Assembly (NCBI GenBank): GCA_017642885.1 | Contig: JAEPOM010000022.1 | Location: forward strand, 1-48,548 | Source of the DNA: Henriciella sp. | GTDB taxonomy: Bacteria > Pseudomonadota > Alphaproteobacteria > Caulobacterales > Hyphomonadaceae | DNA length: 48,548 bases | Reading direction: 5' to 3' | Shown here: piece after piece, positions 8,666-17,700 of the stretch | Numbering within the stretch: the first letter of the stretch is position 1 | Layout: each line of letters begins with the position of its first letter | Notes under the pieces: model-generated | Database searches by the model: none | Seen by the model: the letters and a program-made list of their open reading frames with translations, nothing else | Told to the model about the DNA's origin: nothing | Program-made: the position numbers and the translations under genes

Positions 8666-9403
8666 CTAGGCCTCTGCGGGCTCAGCCTTGCGGCCTGTGA
8701 TTTTCTTGTAAGCCACCGGGATCAGCGACACGACGCCGAGGGCTGCGAGCGCCGGTAGCATGTTCTTGGCGATAATGCCGAGGTTTGGATCTTCTCCAGC
8801 GGCAAAGGTCGCTCCAAGGCCTGATCCGACCCATGTATAGGCGACCACGCCCGGAATGATGCCGACAGCGGTGGCGATCAAATACTCACGATACTTTGCA
8901 CCGAGGAGCGCCGGCGCAATGTTCGCCACTGGGAACGGAACGACTGGCAACAAGCGCAGCGCAAACATGTAAGAGAACGGGTTCTCGTTGAAACCCGCTT
9001 CCATTTTGGTCATGAACGGTCCGGCGCGGTCACGCAGGGCGCTGCCAATCGATGTTTTGGCCGCAAAGAATAGCAGGCTCGCACCGAGCGTGGCGCCAGC
9101 AATGGTTGCCAAAGAGCCGCCAACGAGACCGAACAGGAAACCGCCCGCAATTGTAATCCACAGCGCACCAGGGATCATGAACAGTGTAGCGGCGGCATAG
9201 ACCGCGATGAAGATGGCCAGCGCCAATACGAGATTGTTGGCGACAAATCCCTGCAGCACTTCTTGCTGTTCACGCAATGTGTCGAGCGACAGATACTGGA
9301 ACAATCCCAGCTGCCATGCGCCAACCATCACGGCTGCAATCAAATAGACAGGCCACAGCTTAATCCAGATCGGGCTTTGCTTTGTTTCGGCCGTATCCGT
9401 CAT
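8666..9403 (-). CDS. TVP38/TMEM64 family membrane protein (DedA/VTT superfamily)
   Basis: 245 residues with five to six predicted membrane segments and the family core: FMIPGALWITIAGGFLFG, then a glycine-rich loop and the FALRLLPVVPFPVANIAPALLG region with a conserved Arg and Pro residues. VTT/DedA-type proteins are implicated in lipid scrambling and envelope homeostasis; a role here is inferred only. A good ribosome site (AGAAGGAAAAAGAAC) precedes the ATG. It is the second gene of a DUF547-TVP38-oxidoreductase run, directly abutting the oxidoreductase, which suggests the two proteins work together. Confidence 0.9.
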   Translation of the reverse strand: MTDTAETKQSPIWIKLWPVYLIAAVMVGAWQLGLFQYLSLDTLREQQEVLQGFVANNLVLALAIFIAVYAAATLFMIPGALWITIAGGFLFGLVGGSLATIAGATLGASLLFFAAKTSIGSALRDRAGPFMTKMEAGFNENPFSYMFALRLLPVVPFPVANIAPALLGAKYREYLIATAVGIIPGVVAYTWVGSGLGATFAAGEDPNLGIIAKNMLPALAALGVVSLIPVAYKKITGRKAEPAEA

Positions 9404-9433
9404 GTTCTTTTTCCTTCTCTCGCGCAGAACCGA

Positions 9434-10213
9434 TTATGAGCCTGTAGTTGGCTCAACATCGTTCAACGCCCAATCGTATTCATGTTTCGTGATTCTGCGC
9501 TTCGCTTCGATCTGCGCGGCCAGTTCAGGCTCTGCATGTTCCAACAGGTGATCGATCACGCCATCATTTGATCCACCAAAATCCTCGCGGAACCATTTGT
9601 AGATGGTTGAGACCTGTAATGTTCCATTGCGGCGCACGGTGACGCCGCGTGGATCGTTCACGTATTCGCGGGCCGCGCGGTCTAAGTCCTCGTCCAGCGT
9701 TTCGGCGAACCAGGCATCGGTTTGAATGTTTGGGCAGCTATACGCCGCGCAATTGATCGCATAGTGCACGCGCGGGTCATCCCACTCGACACGCAGGATC
9801 TCGTGCTCAATAGCGTCGAGCGAACGCTCTTCGCCGTCAATCGTTGTGAAAACGCGCTTCCACGGGCCTACAATGTATCCAGACCGGATCGATTTTGTCG
9901 GATAACGGCCAATAATGTGCTTCACGGTGAGCGCATTGTAGACATTTGAATAGGCCGCGAACTGTTCCGGCTCTGTCAGGGTATCGAAATCGAGATCGGC
10001 GAACGCATCGAGGTAGATATCGAGCTTGGCTACATCGTCGGCATTGCTTTTGAGCGCGCCATAGTCGAACCGGTTCACGCCGTCCTCATGCTCGCTGACA
10101 TAGGTGCCGAGCAGGTCGTCCCAGGGCTTATGCAGATCGGTATCATCCGCTGCAGCGGATCCAGCAGCCAACGTCATGGTCATTGCTCCAGCAGTCAGTA
10201 ATGTGCGTAGCAT
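9434..10213 (-). CDS. DUF547 domain exported protein
   Basis: 259 residues from the ATG that gives a clean signal peptide (MLRTLLTAGAMTMTLAAGSAAA); a longer in-frame start 90 bases upstream lacks a signal sequence. The mature part shows DUF547 marks: YSNVYNALTVKHII, VHYAINCAAYSCPNI with the conserved Asn-Cys and Ser-Cys-Pro, and STIYKWFREDFGG. The conserved Cys/His suggests a papain-like or transglutaminase-like fold, but activity is not established. It heads a minus-strand run with the TVP38 protein and the oxidoreductase, and is divergent from rpmH across a 219-base gap. Confidence 0.85.
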   Translation of the reverse strand: MLRTLLTAGAMTMTLAAGSAAADDTDLHKPWDDLLGTYVSEHEDGVNRFDYGALKSNADDVAKLDIYLDAFADLDFDTLTEPEQFAAYSNVYNALTVKHIIGRYPTKSIRSGYIVGPWKRVFTTIDGEERSLDAIEHEILRVEWDDPRVHYAINCAAYSCPNIQTDAWFAETLDEDLDRAAREYVNDPRGVTVRRNGTLQVSTIYKWFREDFGGSNDGVIDHLLEHAEPELAAQIEAKRRITKHEYDWALNDVEPTTGS

Positions 10214-10359
10214 ATTTTCGTAATCCCGATATAGCTTTGTTCGGGTCCGATATATTTGGCAGGCGCCTGACTTGCACGACACAGTCCGGTCGCGATACAT
10301 CACTCATCCGTGAACTCATCCGGGCGTGTATTTGTCCTGCAAATCCTGCGGGATTTCCC

Positions 10360-10388
10360 TTGACCTCGCCAATCCAGAGCCGTATTAG
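10360..10388 (+). promoter_or_regulatory. probable housekeeping promoter of rpmH-rnpA
   Basis: TTGACC at 10360-10365 and TATTAG at 10383-10388 are separated by exactly 17 bases, close to the sigma-70-type consensus. The expected start of transcription is about 10395, giving a leader of about 38 bases before the rpmH ATG. It lies just where a ribosomal-protein promoter is expected. Confidence 0.6.
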
Positions 10389-10432
10389 CCCCGCTTTCGA
10401 GTTCAACACCTTTCTATTGAGGCGAGACGCCC

Positions 10433-10567
10433 ATGAAACGCACATTTCAGCCAAGCCGCCTGAAGCGCGCCCGTACCCACGGCTTCCGCTTGCGTATGGC
10501 AACCAAGAACGGCCGCAAGGTCCTGGCCCGCCGTCGTGCAAAAGGCCGCAAGGTTCTGTCTGCTTAG
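10433..10567 (+). CDS. rpmH: 50S ribosomal protein bL34
   Basis: 44-residue, strongly basic protein, normal length for L34. It begins [19 protein letters not shown] and ends [10 protein letters not shown], which match the family along its whole length. It is a component of the large ribosomal subunit near the 23S rRNA 5' region. It precedes rnpA by 23 bases, the near-universal bacterial order rpmH-rnpA-yidC. A GAGGCGA ribosome site stands about 8 bases before the ATG. Confidence 0.97.
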   Translation: MKRTFQPSRLKRARTHGFRLRMATKNGRKVLARRRAKGRKVLSA

Positions 10568-10590
10568 GACTGAACCGCCAAGGGTTTCCC

Positions 10591-10971
10591 ATGGCAAACA
10601 AAGACACATCCGAAACTGGGGTCGTTCGTCTCAAGACACGGCCCCAGTTTCTTTTTGTTCGGGGCGGTCATTCCGAGCGACGCAAGTCAGTCGTCGTGCA
10701 GGCCCGCTGCCGCAAAGACTCTGACCAGCTCGGCGCCGGTTTCACCGCAACAAAGAAGATCGGAAACGCTGTTGTGCGAAGCCGGGCGAAACGCCGCCTT
10801 CGCGAAGCGGCGAACGAACTTCTGCCTCTTCACGGATTGCCCGGCGCTGACTATGTGTTCATTGCTCGAATGGATACTGCGACGATTGGCTGGCAGCGCC
10901 TGCTTGACGATATGGAAAGCGCGCTGATAAGCCTCGCCGAACAAGTCTCAGCGGGGACAGGGTCAGCCTGA
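10591..10971 (+). CDS. rnpA: ribonuclease P protein component
   Basis: 126 residues from the ATG at 10591 (MANKDTSETG). The protein helps RNase P RNA bind precursor tRNA. The conserved core is visible: FLFVRGG near residue 21, GFTATKKIGNAVVR, and the RNR-type basic helix RSRAKRRLREA at about 63-73. The C-terminus ends in the usual helix with extra Ala/Ser/Gly residues. A much longer frame extends upstream through rpmH but has no family match there. It is followed after 35 bases by yidC; the small gene yidD, often found between them, is absent. Confidence 0.95.
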   Translation: MANKDTSETGVVRLKTRPQFLFVRGGHSERRKSVVVQARCRKDSDQLGAGFTATKKIGNAVVRSRAKRRLREAANELLPLHGLPGADYVFIARMDTATIGWQRLLDDMESALISLAEQVSAGTGSA

Positions 10972-11006
10972 CCCCTCTTTTTATATTTGCAGGATACGAT
11001 CTGCCC

Positions 11007-12905
11007 ATGTTGCCCAATCAACAAAACGGTATGGACCCTCAGGACCAGCGCAATTTTATCATCGCCATGGCGCTGATGATTGTCTTTGTGTTTGGCTATC
11101 AGGCCTTCGTCCTGGACCCCGCCGCCAAGCGCGCGGCTGAGCAGAGAGAGGCCGCTGCTGTAGAAGCCGGAATCACCGAAACGGTTGATTCGACCTTGCC
11201 TGGAACCGACACAGTCGCCTCAACCACACCCAGCGTGCCGGAATCCATCGAAGCTGCGCTCACCGAAACCGACCGCATCGCCTTCGACATGAACCGGGTC
11301 GATGGATCGGTCCTGCTCAAGACCTCCGAGATCGATGATCTCAACCTGAAAGACCACTACAAGACCGTGGAGCGCGAAGAAGAGCTGCGCCTGCTGCGTC
11401 CCCGCACGACGCTTGAAGGTAAGACAAGCGGGTATTCAGCGACCTGGAACTGGAGCGTTCTGAACGATGCCGACCCGCAGAACCCGACCTATTTTCAGGT
11501 GTTGCGCCCAGAAGACTCGTGGGCTGCGTCCACCGACGCCATCACGAATGGTGAGACGGTTACGCTGACCTTTGAACGCGGCGGTCTCGCGCTTGAACGC
11601 GTGATCTCGATCGATGATGATTACATGTTCACCTTCCAGGACATGATCACCAACACATCTGCTCGCAATTTTACGCTGAGCCCGAACGGGTATGTCCGAC
11701 GTTACGGCGCGTGGAAGGACTTCCTCGAAGAAACCGACCCGGGTTCCTCTCGTAAAATGGGCCTCGCGCACCAGGGCCTGATCGGTGTGTTCGACAACAG
11801 CCTGACCCTGCGCAACTATAAGAACCTCTCCAAGAACAAGGGCATCAAGGACGCGGACCAGACCGGGTTCCGGGCTGCCGAAGAAGGGGGCTGGATCGGG
11901 TTGACCGATATGTACTGGATGGCCGCCCTCATCCCGGAACAAGGCCGAACCTGGCGCTCCCGCGTTGAGCAGAAGGAAAACCTCCTGGAACTCGTTGTCG
12001 ACTCCCAGGACGTGCAGATCCCAGCAGGTCAGTCGATTACGATTACCAACCAGATATTTGCAGGTGCCAAGGAATACAATGTCGTTCGCGATTACAAAGC
12101 CGACGGCGTTCCGCGCTTCGATGACTCCATCGATTGGGGAAACATCCTCTATTATATCACCCGTCCCTTCTTCGCGCTACTGAACTGGCTCAAGACACAG
12201 ATTGGGTCGTTTGGCTGGGCCATTCTGGCGCTGACCGTGATTGTCCGTGCGCCGCTCATCCCGCTCTACAATCAGAGCTACAAGTCGATGGCCAAAATGA
12301 AGAAGCTGGCCGAGCCGATGAAAGAGATCCAGGAGCGGTTCAAGGCTGACCCTCAACGTCGCCAGCAAGAAGTCATGAAGCTGTATCAGCGCGAGAAGGC
12401 CAATCCTCTGGCCGGTTGTATCCCGATCCTGTTCACGATCCCGGTTTTCTTCGCGCTCTATAAAACGCTCTATGTGACGATCGAGATGCGCCATACCGCA
12501 TTCTGGTTCATCGGAGACTTATCTGCACCGGACCCGACCGCCATCGGTAACTTCTTCGGATTGCTGCCCTGGGCCGCGGCCGACGTTAAGGCAATCCCTC
12601 TGCTTGGGTTCGTCATAGGAATTGGCATCCTGCCAATCCTGTACGGCGTCACCATGGCGGCTATTCAGGCGCTGTCGCCTCCGCCGCCGGACCCGACCCA
12701 GCGCACGATCATGATGGCGCTGCCTTTTGTCTTCATGTTCGTCTTTGGCGGATTTGCAGCCGGCCTCGTGCTCTATTGGGTGTGGTCAAACGCTCTGTCT
12801 TTGTTGCAGCAATATTTCATCATGCGGAGGAACGGCGTCGAGACGCAGTTCGACAAGCTGATAAAGCGATTAATCGGGCGGGGCTCATCAACCCCGGCAG
12901 AATAG
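11007..12905 (+). CDS. yidC: membrane protein insertase
   Basis: 632-residue Oxa1/YidC insertase that integrates and folds inner-membrane proteins, alone or with SecYEG. An N-terminal membrane helix (FIIAMALMIVFVFGYQAFVL) is followed by the large periplasmic domain (about residues 60-370) and the conserved C-terminal domain of five helices, starting near WAILALTVIVRAPLIPL, with the cytosolic coiled hairpin (MAKMKKLAEPMKEIQERFKA) and PLAGCIPILFTIPVFFALYKTL. Length is slightly above the Gram-negative norm. Neighbours are rnpA and engB, with engB starting on the next base. Confidence 0.97.
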   Translation: MLPNQQNGMDPQDQRNFIIAMALMIVFVFGYQAFVLDPAAKRAAEQREAAAVEAGITETVDSTLPGTDTVASTTPSVPESIEAALTETDRIAFDMNRVDGSVLLKTSEIDDLNLKDHYKTVEREEELRLLRPRTTLEGKTSGYSATWNWSVLNDADPQNPTYFQVLRPEDSWAASTDAITNGETVTLTFERGGLALERVISIDDDYMFTFQDMITNTSARNFTLSPNGYVRRYGAWKDFLEETDPGSSRKMGLAHQGLIGVFDNSLTLRNYKNLSKNKGIKDADQTGFRAAEEGGWIGLTDMYWMAALIPEQGRTWRSRVEQKENLLELVVDSQDVQIPAGQSITITNQIFAGAKEYNVVRDYKADGVPRFDDSIDWGNILYYITRPFFALLNWLKTQIGSFGWAILALTVIVRAPLIPLYNQSYKSMAKMKKLAEPMKEIQERFKADPQRRQQEVMKLYQREKANPLAGCIPILFTIPVFFALYKTLYVTIEMRHTAFWFIGDLSAPDPTAIGNFFGLLPWAAADVKAIPLLGFVIGIGILPILYGVTMAAIQALSPPPPDPTQRTIMMALPFVFMFVFGGFAAGLVLYWVWSNALSLLQQYFIMRRNGVETQFDKLIKRLIGRGSSTPAE

Positions 12906-13553
12906 ATGGCTGACGCCCCGACATTTTCCGAAGAGACGCTGGAAGCCGGCCGCAAGCTTTGCGTCGGTCCGGTCGAGTTCGTCCTCGGTGCCGCCAGCCT
13001 CGTCCAACTCCCGGAAGGGAACCGGCCCGAGATCGCGTTTGCAGGGCGGTCCAATGTGGGCAAGTCTTCTCTCATCAATGCCGTCCTCAACCGCAAGAAT
13101 CTGGCGCGGTCATCGGCGGAGCCGGGGAAAACGCGGGAGCTCAATTATTTTGATGTCGGCCCTGGCAAGCTCTGGCTCGTGGATTTGCCAGGATTTGGCT
13201 ACGCAAAGGTCTCGCGCGATCAGCAGGCCAAATGGGTTCAGCTAACCAAGCGCTATCTGCGTGGACGGGCCAATCTGCGCCGCGTGTTTCTGCTCGTAGA
13301 TAGCCGCCGCGGTCTGATGGATACCGATCTGGAGACCATGGCGATGCTCGACACGGCCGCCGTCAATTACCAGATTGTGCTGACCAAGGCTGATAAGATC
13401 AAAAAGACCGAACTCGACGCCGTCACGGCCAAGATTGAGGCAAAGCTCAAGAAAAACCCTGCGGCGCACCCGATCCCGCGTGTAACGTCGTCCGAGAAGG
13501 GCTACGGTATCGCAGAGCTGAGGGCCGAAATCGGGCAATTTGTGGAGAGCTGA
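12906..13553 (+). CDS. engB: ribosome biogenesis GTP-binding protein EngB/YsxC
   Basis: 215-residue small GTPase of the TrmE-Era-EngA-YsxC family, needed for large-subunit assembly. G1 is GRSNVGKSS (residues 47-55), the G2 threonine is in GKTRELN, G3 is DLPGFG (93-98), G4 is TKAD (160-163) and the G5-like SSEKGYG is near the C-terminus. The ATG directly follows the yidC stop, and the gene's stop is one base before the GNAT start, so translation is probably coupled along yidC-engB-GNAT. Confidence 0.96.
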   Translation: MADAPTFSEETLEAGRKLCVGPVEFVLGAASLVQLPEGNRPEIAFAGRSNVGKSSLINAVLNRKNLARSSAEPGKTRELNYFDVGPGKLWLVDLPGFGYAKVSRDQQAKWVQLTKRYLRGRANLRRVFLLVDSRRGLMDTDLETMAMLDTAAVNYQIVLTKADKIKKTELDAVTAKIEAKLKKNPAAHPIPRVTSSEKGYGIAELRAEIGQFVES

Positions 13554-13554
13554 C

Positions 13555-14031
13555 ATGACGATCGAAATTCAGAGCGCCGACTTGGGTACGCCTGAATTTG
13601 CCGCGCTGATCGACACGCACGCGACCCTCATGTTGAGCCTTTCACCCCCCGGGAGTTGTCATTTCCTGCCTATGGACAGTCTCAAACGCCCAGACGTAAC
13701 GGTCTGGGAAATGCGCGACTGGGGACAGGAAGATGGCGAAACCCTGGTCGGATGCGGCGCCCTGCAGCAACTGTCCGACACCCACGGTGAGGTAAAATCC
13801 ATGCACACGCTGGCGCGCTATCGCGGGGCGGGCCTCGGGCGCAAAATGCTGGAGCACGTGATCGCCGTCGCCAAGGAGCGCGGCTATGACCGTCTCAGTC
13901 TGGAGACGGGCAGTATGGATGGGTTCAAACCCTCACGCATGCTGTATCGCAGCTTTGGATTTGAGATCTGTCCGCCGTTCGGAGACTATGTCGAAGATCC
14001 ACACAGCGTGTTCATGACCCGAACGCTTTGA
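13555..14031 (+). CDS. GNAT family N-acetyltransferase
   Basis: 158 residues. The acetyl-CoA binding segment is clear (LARYRGAGLGRKMLEHVIAVA), followed by the YDRLSLETGS strand and a MLYRSFGFEICPPFGDY end typical of GNAT fold enzymes related to E. coli YsnE/PhnO-type acetyltransferases. The substrate cannot be read from sequence. The start at 13555 lies one base after the engB stop; upstream argB is 55 bases further on. It sits in the yidC-engB-argB-dapD housekeeping run, where an inserted GNAT gene is a variable element. Confidence 0.85.
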   Translation: MTIEIQSADLGTPEFAALIDTHATLMLSLSPPGSCHFLPMDSLKRPDVTVWEMRDWGQEDGETLVGCGALQQLSDTHGEVKSMHTLARYRGAGLGRKMLEHVIAVAKERGYDRLSLETGSMDGFKPSRMLYRSFGFEICPPFGDYVEDPHSVFMTRTL

Positions 14032-14086
14032 ATCGCAGCGCTAAAACGTTTCCAATCCACTCCAAATCCAGCTAAGAGCCTGCGCC

Positions 14087-14986
14087 ATGACTGACGCACC
14101 TTTGCCTCCTGCCCAATTGACGGCCGAAACGCTGTCTGAAGCCCTGCCTTACATTCAGCGTTATGCCGGCCGCACCGTGGTGATCAAATATGGCGGCCAC
14201 GCCATGGTGGATGAGGCGCTATCAGAAGCGTTTGCCCGCGATGTCGTCTTACTCAAGCACCTCGGCGCCAATCCGGTTGTGGTGCATGGCGGCGGACCAC
14301 AAATCGCCAACTTGCTCGAACGGCTAGGGATCCAGTCCGAGTTTCGAGATGGGTTGCGCGTCACGGATGACGCTACGATGGAAGCGGTTGAAATGGTGCT
14401 CTCGGGCCCGATCAACAAATCCATCGTGCGGGCGATCAACGCCGCCGGCGGCAAGGCCGTCGGCCTATCTGGTGCAGATGGCGACCTGATGCGGGTCAGC
14501 AAAGCGACGCGCACGACCCGCGATGCATCCAGCGAGATCGAGAAAGTTGTCGATCTCGGCTATGTGGGCGAACCTGAAAAAATTGACATCTCGGTGTTGG
14601 GCGCCCTGATGGATAGTGAAAAGGCCATCATTCCGGTCATCGCACCTGTCGGTGTTGGGGAGGATGGACGGCGTTACAATGTCAATGCTGATACCGCTGC
14701 GGGGGCTGTGGCGGCGGCGCTTCAGGCCAAACGTCTGCTGCTGCTCACAGATGTTGCGGGCGTCCTCGATAAGCAGGGAAAGCTGATACGTGAAATCCGG
14801 CGCGACCAAGTTGACAGCCTGATGGAAGATGGCACGATCTCAGGCGGGATGATTCCGAAGCTTGAAACGGCGGCAAAAGCCGTCAACATGGGCGTTGGCG
14901 GGGCAGTAATTCTCGATGGACGTGCCAAGCACGCCCTTCTCATGGAGCTGTTCACAGAACATGGCGCAGGTACCTTTGTTTACTAA
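14087..14986 (+). CDS. argB: acetylglutamate kinase
   Basis: 299 residues. Phosphorylates N-acetyl-L-glutamate in the second step of arginine synthesis. The nucleotide-binding lysine is in IKYGGHAM (33-40), the substrate loop is [13 protein letters not shown] (65-77), and LTDVAGVLD plus [10 protein letters not shown] at the C-terminal half complete the amino-acid kinase fold. The C-terminal [11 protein letters not shown] region is typical of the arginine-sensitive type, but feedback sensitivity is only inferred. argF for a later step of the pathway is at 40.6 kb. Its 3' end overlaps the DUF1036 gene by 26 bases. Confidence 0.96.
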   Translation: MTDAPLPPAQLTAETLSEALPYIQRYAGRTVVIKYGGHAMVDEALSEAFARDVVLLKHLGANPVVVHGGGPQIANLLERLGIQSEFRDGLRVTDDATMEAVEMVLSGPINKSIVRAINAAGGKAVGLSGADGDLMRVSKATRTTRDASSEIEKVVDLGYVGEPEKIDISVLGALMDSEKAIIPVIAPVGVGEDGRRYNVNADTAAGAVAAALQAKRLLLLTDVAGVLDKQGKLIREIRRDQVDSLMEDGTISGGMIPKLETAAKAVNMGVGGAVILDGRAKHALLMELFTEHGAGTFVY

Positions 14987-16007
14987 GATATTCCTCGGAA
15001 TTTTCGCGATCGCGTTAACCAGTGTTTTACCCGTCACCGCTTCCGCGCAGGCAAATTCTGACGGTTGGGAAGTCTGCAACGAGACCAGTTACATTATCGA
15101 AGCCGCTACGGGCCGATATGAAGGTCAGGGCGTGGTGGTTCAGGGCTGGAAACGCCTACGCCCCGGGGCTTGCGAAAAGGTCATAGAGGGTGAGCTCCAG
15201 CCCGGCATCCATTACCTGTTCGGTCGCTCATCGACGGCCCATCGCGGCGGTCGCAAAGTCTGGGCCGGCAAGAGCAATCTCTGCATTGATCCAACTGGCA
15301 GCTTTGCCGTCGAAAACATCCCGAACTGTTCCGTTATGGGTCTTGAGTCGCGCGAGTTTCGCCCTGTCTTGATCGAGAACTCGAAACGCTGGCGCACCAG
15401 TTTCACCGAAACCGACAAACGTAATCTCGAGCAGGCGAGCGCCGCGGGCGTACAGCGTCTGCTCGACAATGCCGGGGTCTATTCCGGCCGGATCGATGGC
15501 TATCTAGGTCGCAAGACGAGAGCGGCAATCGGAGACTTCCTCACATCCAAGGGGCTCGACGCGAATACTTCGGACGCCGACCTGATGGACATCTTGGAGC
15601 AGACTGCGATCGAGCGCGCCCGGAATGTCGGCCTGACTTTCTGCAATCGCACCAACAAACGGATCTGGAGCGCGATGGCCCGCCGACGCGGCGAAGGATG
15701 GGAGAGCCGGGGCTGGTGGCTCCTCGAAGCAGGCGGCTGCGCGCGCGTCATAGATGAACCGCTCTTGCAAGCGGGCCTGTTCGCATACGCGGAGATGGAA
15801 ACCGGAGATGGCGAAATCCGCACCTTGACCAAAGGCAGCGACACGTTCTGTGTCTCGAAAGGCAAGTTTGCCATTACCGGACGCGAAGCTTGCGAGGAAG
15901 CGGCCTACCGGGCGGGCCGTTTTGTAGCGACACCTGCACCGGTCAATCGTAAACTGGTGTTTGAGTTTTTCGAACGCGACTTCGGGGACCCGATTGATGC
16001 CAGCTGA
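14961..16007 (+). CDS. exported protein with two DUF1036 domains around a peptidoglycan-binding-like segment
   Basis: 348 residues from the ATG at 14961, which gives a signal peptide ([21 protein letters not shown]). Two similar cysteine-containing units are visible: [19 protein letters not shown]...[10 protein letters not shown] near residue 36 and [20 protein letters not shown]...[10 protein letters not shown] near residue 215. Between them lies [20 protein letters not shown], which resembles the peptidoglycan-binding type 1 repeat. This suggests a periplasmic, possibly wall-associated protein; function is unknown. It overlaps argB (26 bases) and the downstream HAD gene (11 bases), so it is firmly embedded in the operon. 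Confidence 0.8.
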   Translation: MAQVPLFTKIFLGIFAIALTSVLPVTASAQANSDGWEVCNETSYIIEAATGRYEGQGVVVQGWKRLRPGACEKVIEGELQPGIHYLFGRSSTAHRGGRKVWAGKSNLCIDPTGSFAVENIPNCSVMGLESREFRPVLIENSKRWRTSFTETDKRNLEQASAAGVQRLLDNAGVYSGRIDGYLGRKTRAAIGDFLTSKGLDANTSDADLMDILEQTAIERARNVGLTFCNRTNKRIWSAMARRRGEGWESRGWWLLEAGGCARVIDEPLLQAGLFAYAEMETGDGEIRTLTKGSDTFCVSKGKFAITGREACEEAAYRAGRFVATPAPVNRKLVFEFFERDFGDPIDAS

Positions 16008-16710
16008 CGGCGAGCGAACGGCGTCAACGCTTATCAATCGGCAAGTCTGGGTCTTCGACCTCGACAACACGCTCTATCCAGCTGAATGCGATCTGTTCGC
16101 CGAGATCGACCAGCGCATGACAGATTTTGTCGCGCGTTTCCTGAGATTGCCACGTGAAGAAGCCCGGGCGACCCAGAAACGCTATTATGCAGAGCATGGC
16201 ACAACGCTGAACGGGTTGATGTCCATGCATGGGATGGAGCCGGACGAGTTCCTTGCCCACGTGCATGAAATCGACCTGACGCCCCTACCCCGAACGCCGG
16301 ACCTAGCGGACGCCATTCGGGCGCTACCGGGCCGCAAGTTCGTCTACACAAATGGATCGCGCGGCCATGCCCGGCGAGTCACCGATTATATGGGTCTCGG
16401 TGACGTGTTTGACGGGCAGTTTGCGATCGAGGACAGCCACTTCAAACCCAAGCCAAACCTGTCATCCTATGAAGCGTTCAATCGCCTGTTCGGCATTGCT
16501 CCGGATGATGCGGTGTTTTTTGAAGACCTCGCCCGTAACCTCGCCCCAGCGCATGGCATGGGGTACGCCACGGTCCTGGTGCAATCAGACAAGGATTGGA
16601 GCCATGAACCTGCGGCAACCCGTCCCGCTGGAATAGGGGATGACCTGCCCCCACATATCGACTATGTGACGCGCGACCTCACTGAGTTCCTGCGTTCGAT
16701 CAACGCCTGA
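15997..16710 (+). CDS. HAD family pyrimidine 5'-nucleotidase
   Basis: 237 residues from ATG 15997. The HAD motif I DLDNTLYP, motif II threonine/serine in FVYTNGS, motif III lysine in HFKPKPN and motif IV FFEDLARNL are all present, together with the SDT1/YjjG-like cap region. The nearest described relatives are pyrimidine 5'-nucleotidases that dephosphorylate UMP/CMP; substrate is inferred. In alphaproteobacteria this gene commonly lies immediately upstream of dapD, as here (26-base gap). It overlaps the DUF1036 gene by 11 bases. Confidence 0.88.
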   Translation: MPADGERTASTLINRQVWVFDLDNTLYPAECDLFAEIDQRMTDFVARFLRLPREEARATQKRYYAEHGTTLNGLMSMHGMEPDEFLAHVHEIDLTPLPRTPDLADAIRALPGRKFVYTNGSRGHARRVTDYMGLGDVFDGQFAIEDSHFKPKPNLSSYEAFNRLFGIAPDDAVFFEDLARNLAPAHGMGYATVLVQSDKDWSHEPAATRPAGIGDDLPPHIDYVTRDLTEFLRSINA

Positions 16711-16736
16711 ACGACGACTAGAAAGACGATAAGACG

Positions 16737-17567
16737 ATGCCTGACCGCTTAGCCGCTCTCATCAATGCTGCCTGGGAAGACCGCTCTAACCTGAACACAG
16801 AGACCCAGGGTGAAATCCGCGAGGCTGTGGAAGCCTCCCTATCCCTCCTCGATAGCGGCGAAGTTCGCGTCGCAGCGCCTGATGGCAATGGCGGCTGGAC
16901 GGTGAATGAGTGGCTCAAGAAGGCTGTACTGCTGTCATTCCGCCTGAACGAGAATGTGTTGATGGATGGCGGACCCGGACACAGAGGCACCTGGTGGGAC
17001 AAAGTACCGAGCAAGTTTGAAGGCTGGGGCGCCGCTGAATTTGAGGCAGCGGGCTTCCGCGCTGTTCCTCCAGCCACTGTTCGTCGCGGGTCGTACATCG
17101 CGCCGGGCGCTGTGCTGATGCCGTCCTTTGTGAATATCGGCGCCTATGTCGATTCCGGAACCATGGTGGATACGTGGGCAACCGTTGGATCGTGCGCTCA
17201 AATCGGCAAGAACGTCCACATTTCGGGCGGCGCTGGCATTGGCGGCGTTCTCGAACCCCTGCAGGCCAGCCCGGTTATTATCGAGGATAATTGCTTCATT
17301 GGTGCCCGCGCCGAAGTCGCTGAAGGCGTGATCGTGCGCGAAGGATCCGTGCTCGCGATGGGCGTGTTCCTGTCGCAATCGACCAAAATCGTGGATCGCC
17401 AGACCGGCGAAGTTCGCTTGGGAGAAGTCCCGCCCTATTCAGTGGTCGTTCCCGGCAGCTTGCCTGGACCGAATGGCGGCCCCGCACTCGCGGCGGCCAT
17501 CATCATCAAGACCGTAGATGAGCGAACCCGCTCTAAGACAGGCATAAACGAGCTTTTGCGCGATTAA
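16737..17567 (+). CDS. dapD: 2,3,4,5-tetrahydropyridine-2,6-dicarboxylate N-succinyltransferase
   Basis: 276 residues, the same length as characterised DapD. Transfers succinyl from succinyl-CoA in the succinylase branch of lysine/diaminopimelate synthesis, so it feeds peptidoglycan. The left-handed beta-helix region (about 100-235) shows repeats such as [18 protein letters not shown] and [12 protein letters not shown], and the C-terminal [11 protein letters not shown] is characteristic. It closes the operon that began at rpmH or yidC. A 7-bp hairpin follows the stop codon, but without a U-run. Confidence 0.96.
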   Translation: MPDRLAALINAAWEDRSNLNTETQGEIREAVEASLSLLDSGEVRVAAPDGNGGWTVNEWLKKAVLLSFRLNENVLMDGGPGHRGTWWDKVPSKFEGWGAAEFEAAGFRAVPPATVRRGSYIAPGAVLMPSFVNIGAYVDSGTMVDTWATVGSCAQIGKNVHISGGAGIGGVLEPLQASPVIIEDNCFIGARAEVAEGVIVREGSVLAMGVFLSQSTKIVDRQTGEVRLGEVPPYSVVVPGSLPGPNGGPALAAAIIIKTVDERTRSKTGINELLRD

Positions 17568-17576
17568 CCATGCCTT

Positions 17577-17596
17577 CGATGACACAGACGTCATCG
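17577..17596. repeat. inverted repeat after dapD
   Basis: CGATGAC (17577-17583) and GTCATCG (17590-17596) form a perfect 7-bp stem with a 6-base loop, starting 9 bases after the dapD stop. There is no T-run on either strand, so a rho-independent terminator is not clear. It could be an mRNA-stabilising hairpin or a protein-binding site ahead of hpf. Confidence 0.5.
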
Positions 17597-17641
17597 GAAC
17601 AAGGCTTGCATTCACAAGTTTATCCATCGATTTATTGCTGA

Positions 17642-17657
17642 TGGGGCTCGATTTGCA
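17642..17657 (+). promoter_or_regulatory. candidate sigma-54 promoter of hpf-ptsN
   Basis: TGGGGC-TCGAT-TTGCA keeps the invariant GG (17643-17644) and GC (17655-17656) at the required 10-base spacing of -24/-12 promoters and is close to TGGCAC-N5-TTGCA. Transcription would start near 17668, about 33 bases before the GTG of hpf. A TATACT at 17670-17675 has no good -35 at 16-18 bases. hpf and ptsN belong to the rpoN neighbourhood in most proteobacteria, so RpoN control is plausible. Confidence 0.5.
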
Positions 17658-17700
17658 GAAAATGCTCGTTATACTGGGCACTTAATAAACGGAGTTCTCC

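Noticed and set aside
10183-10590. Long upstream extension of the rnpA reading frame through rpmH
   Set aside because: It has no RnpA similarity, overlaps rpmH in another frame, and the ATG at 10591 gives a normal-length protein.
10972-11006. A hidden yidD gene between rnpA and yidC
   Set aside because: The gap is only 35 bases.
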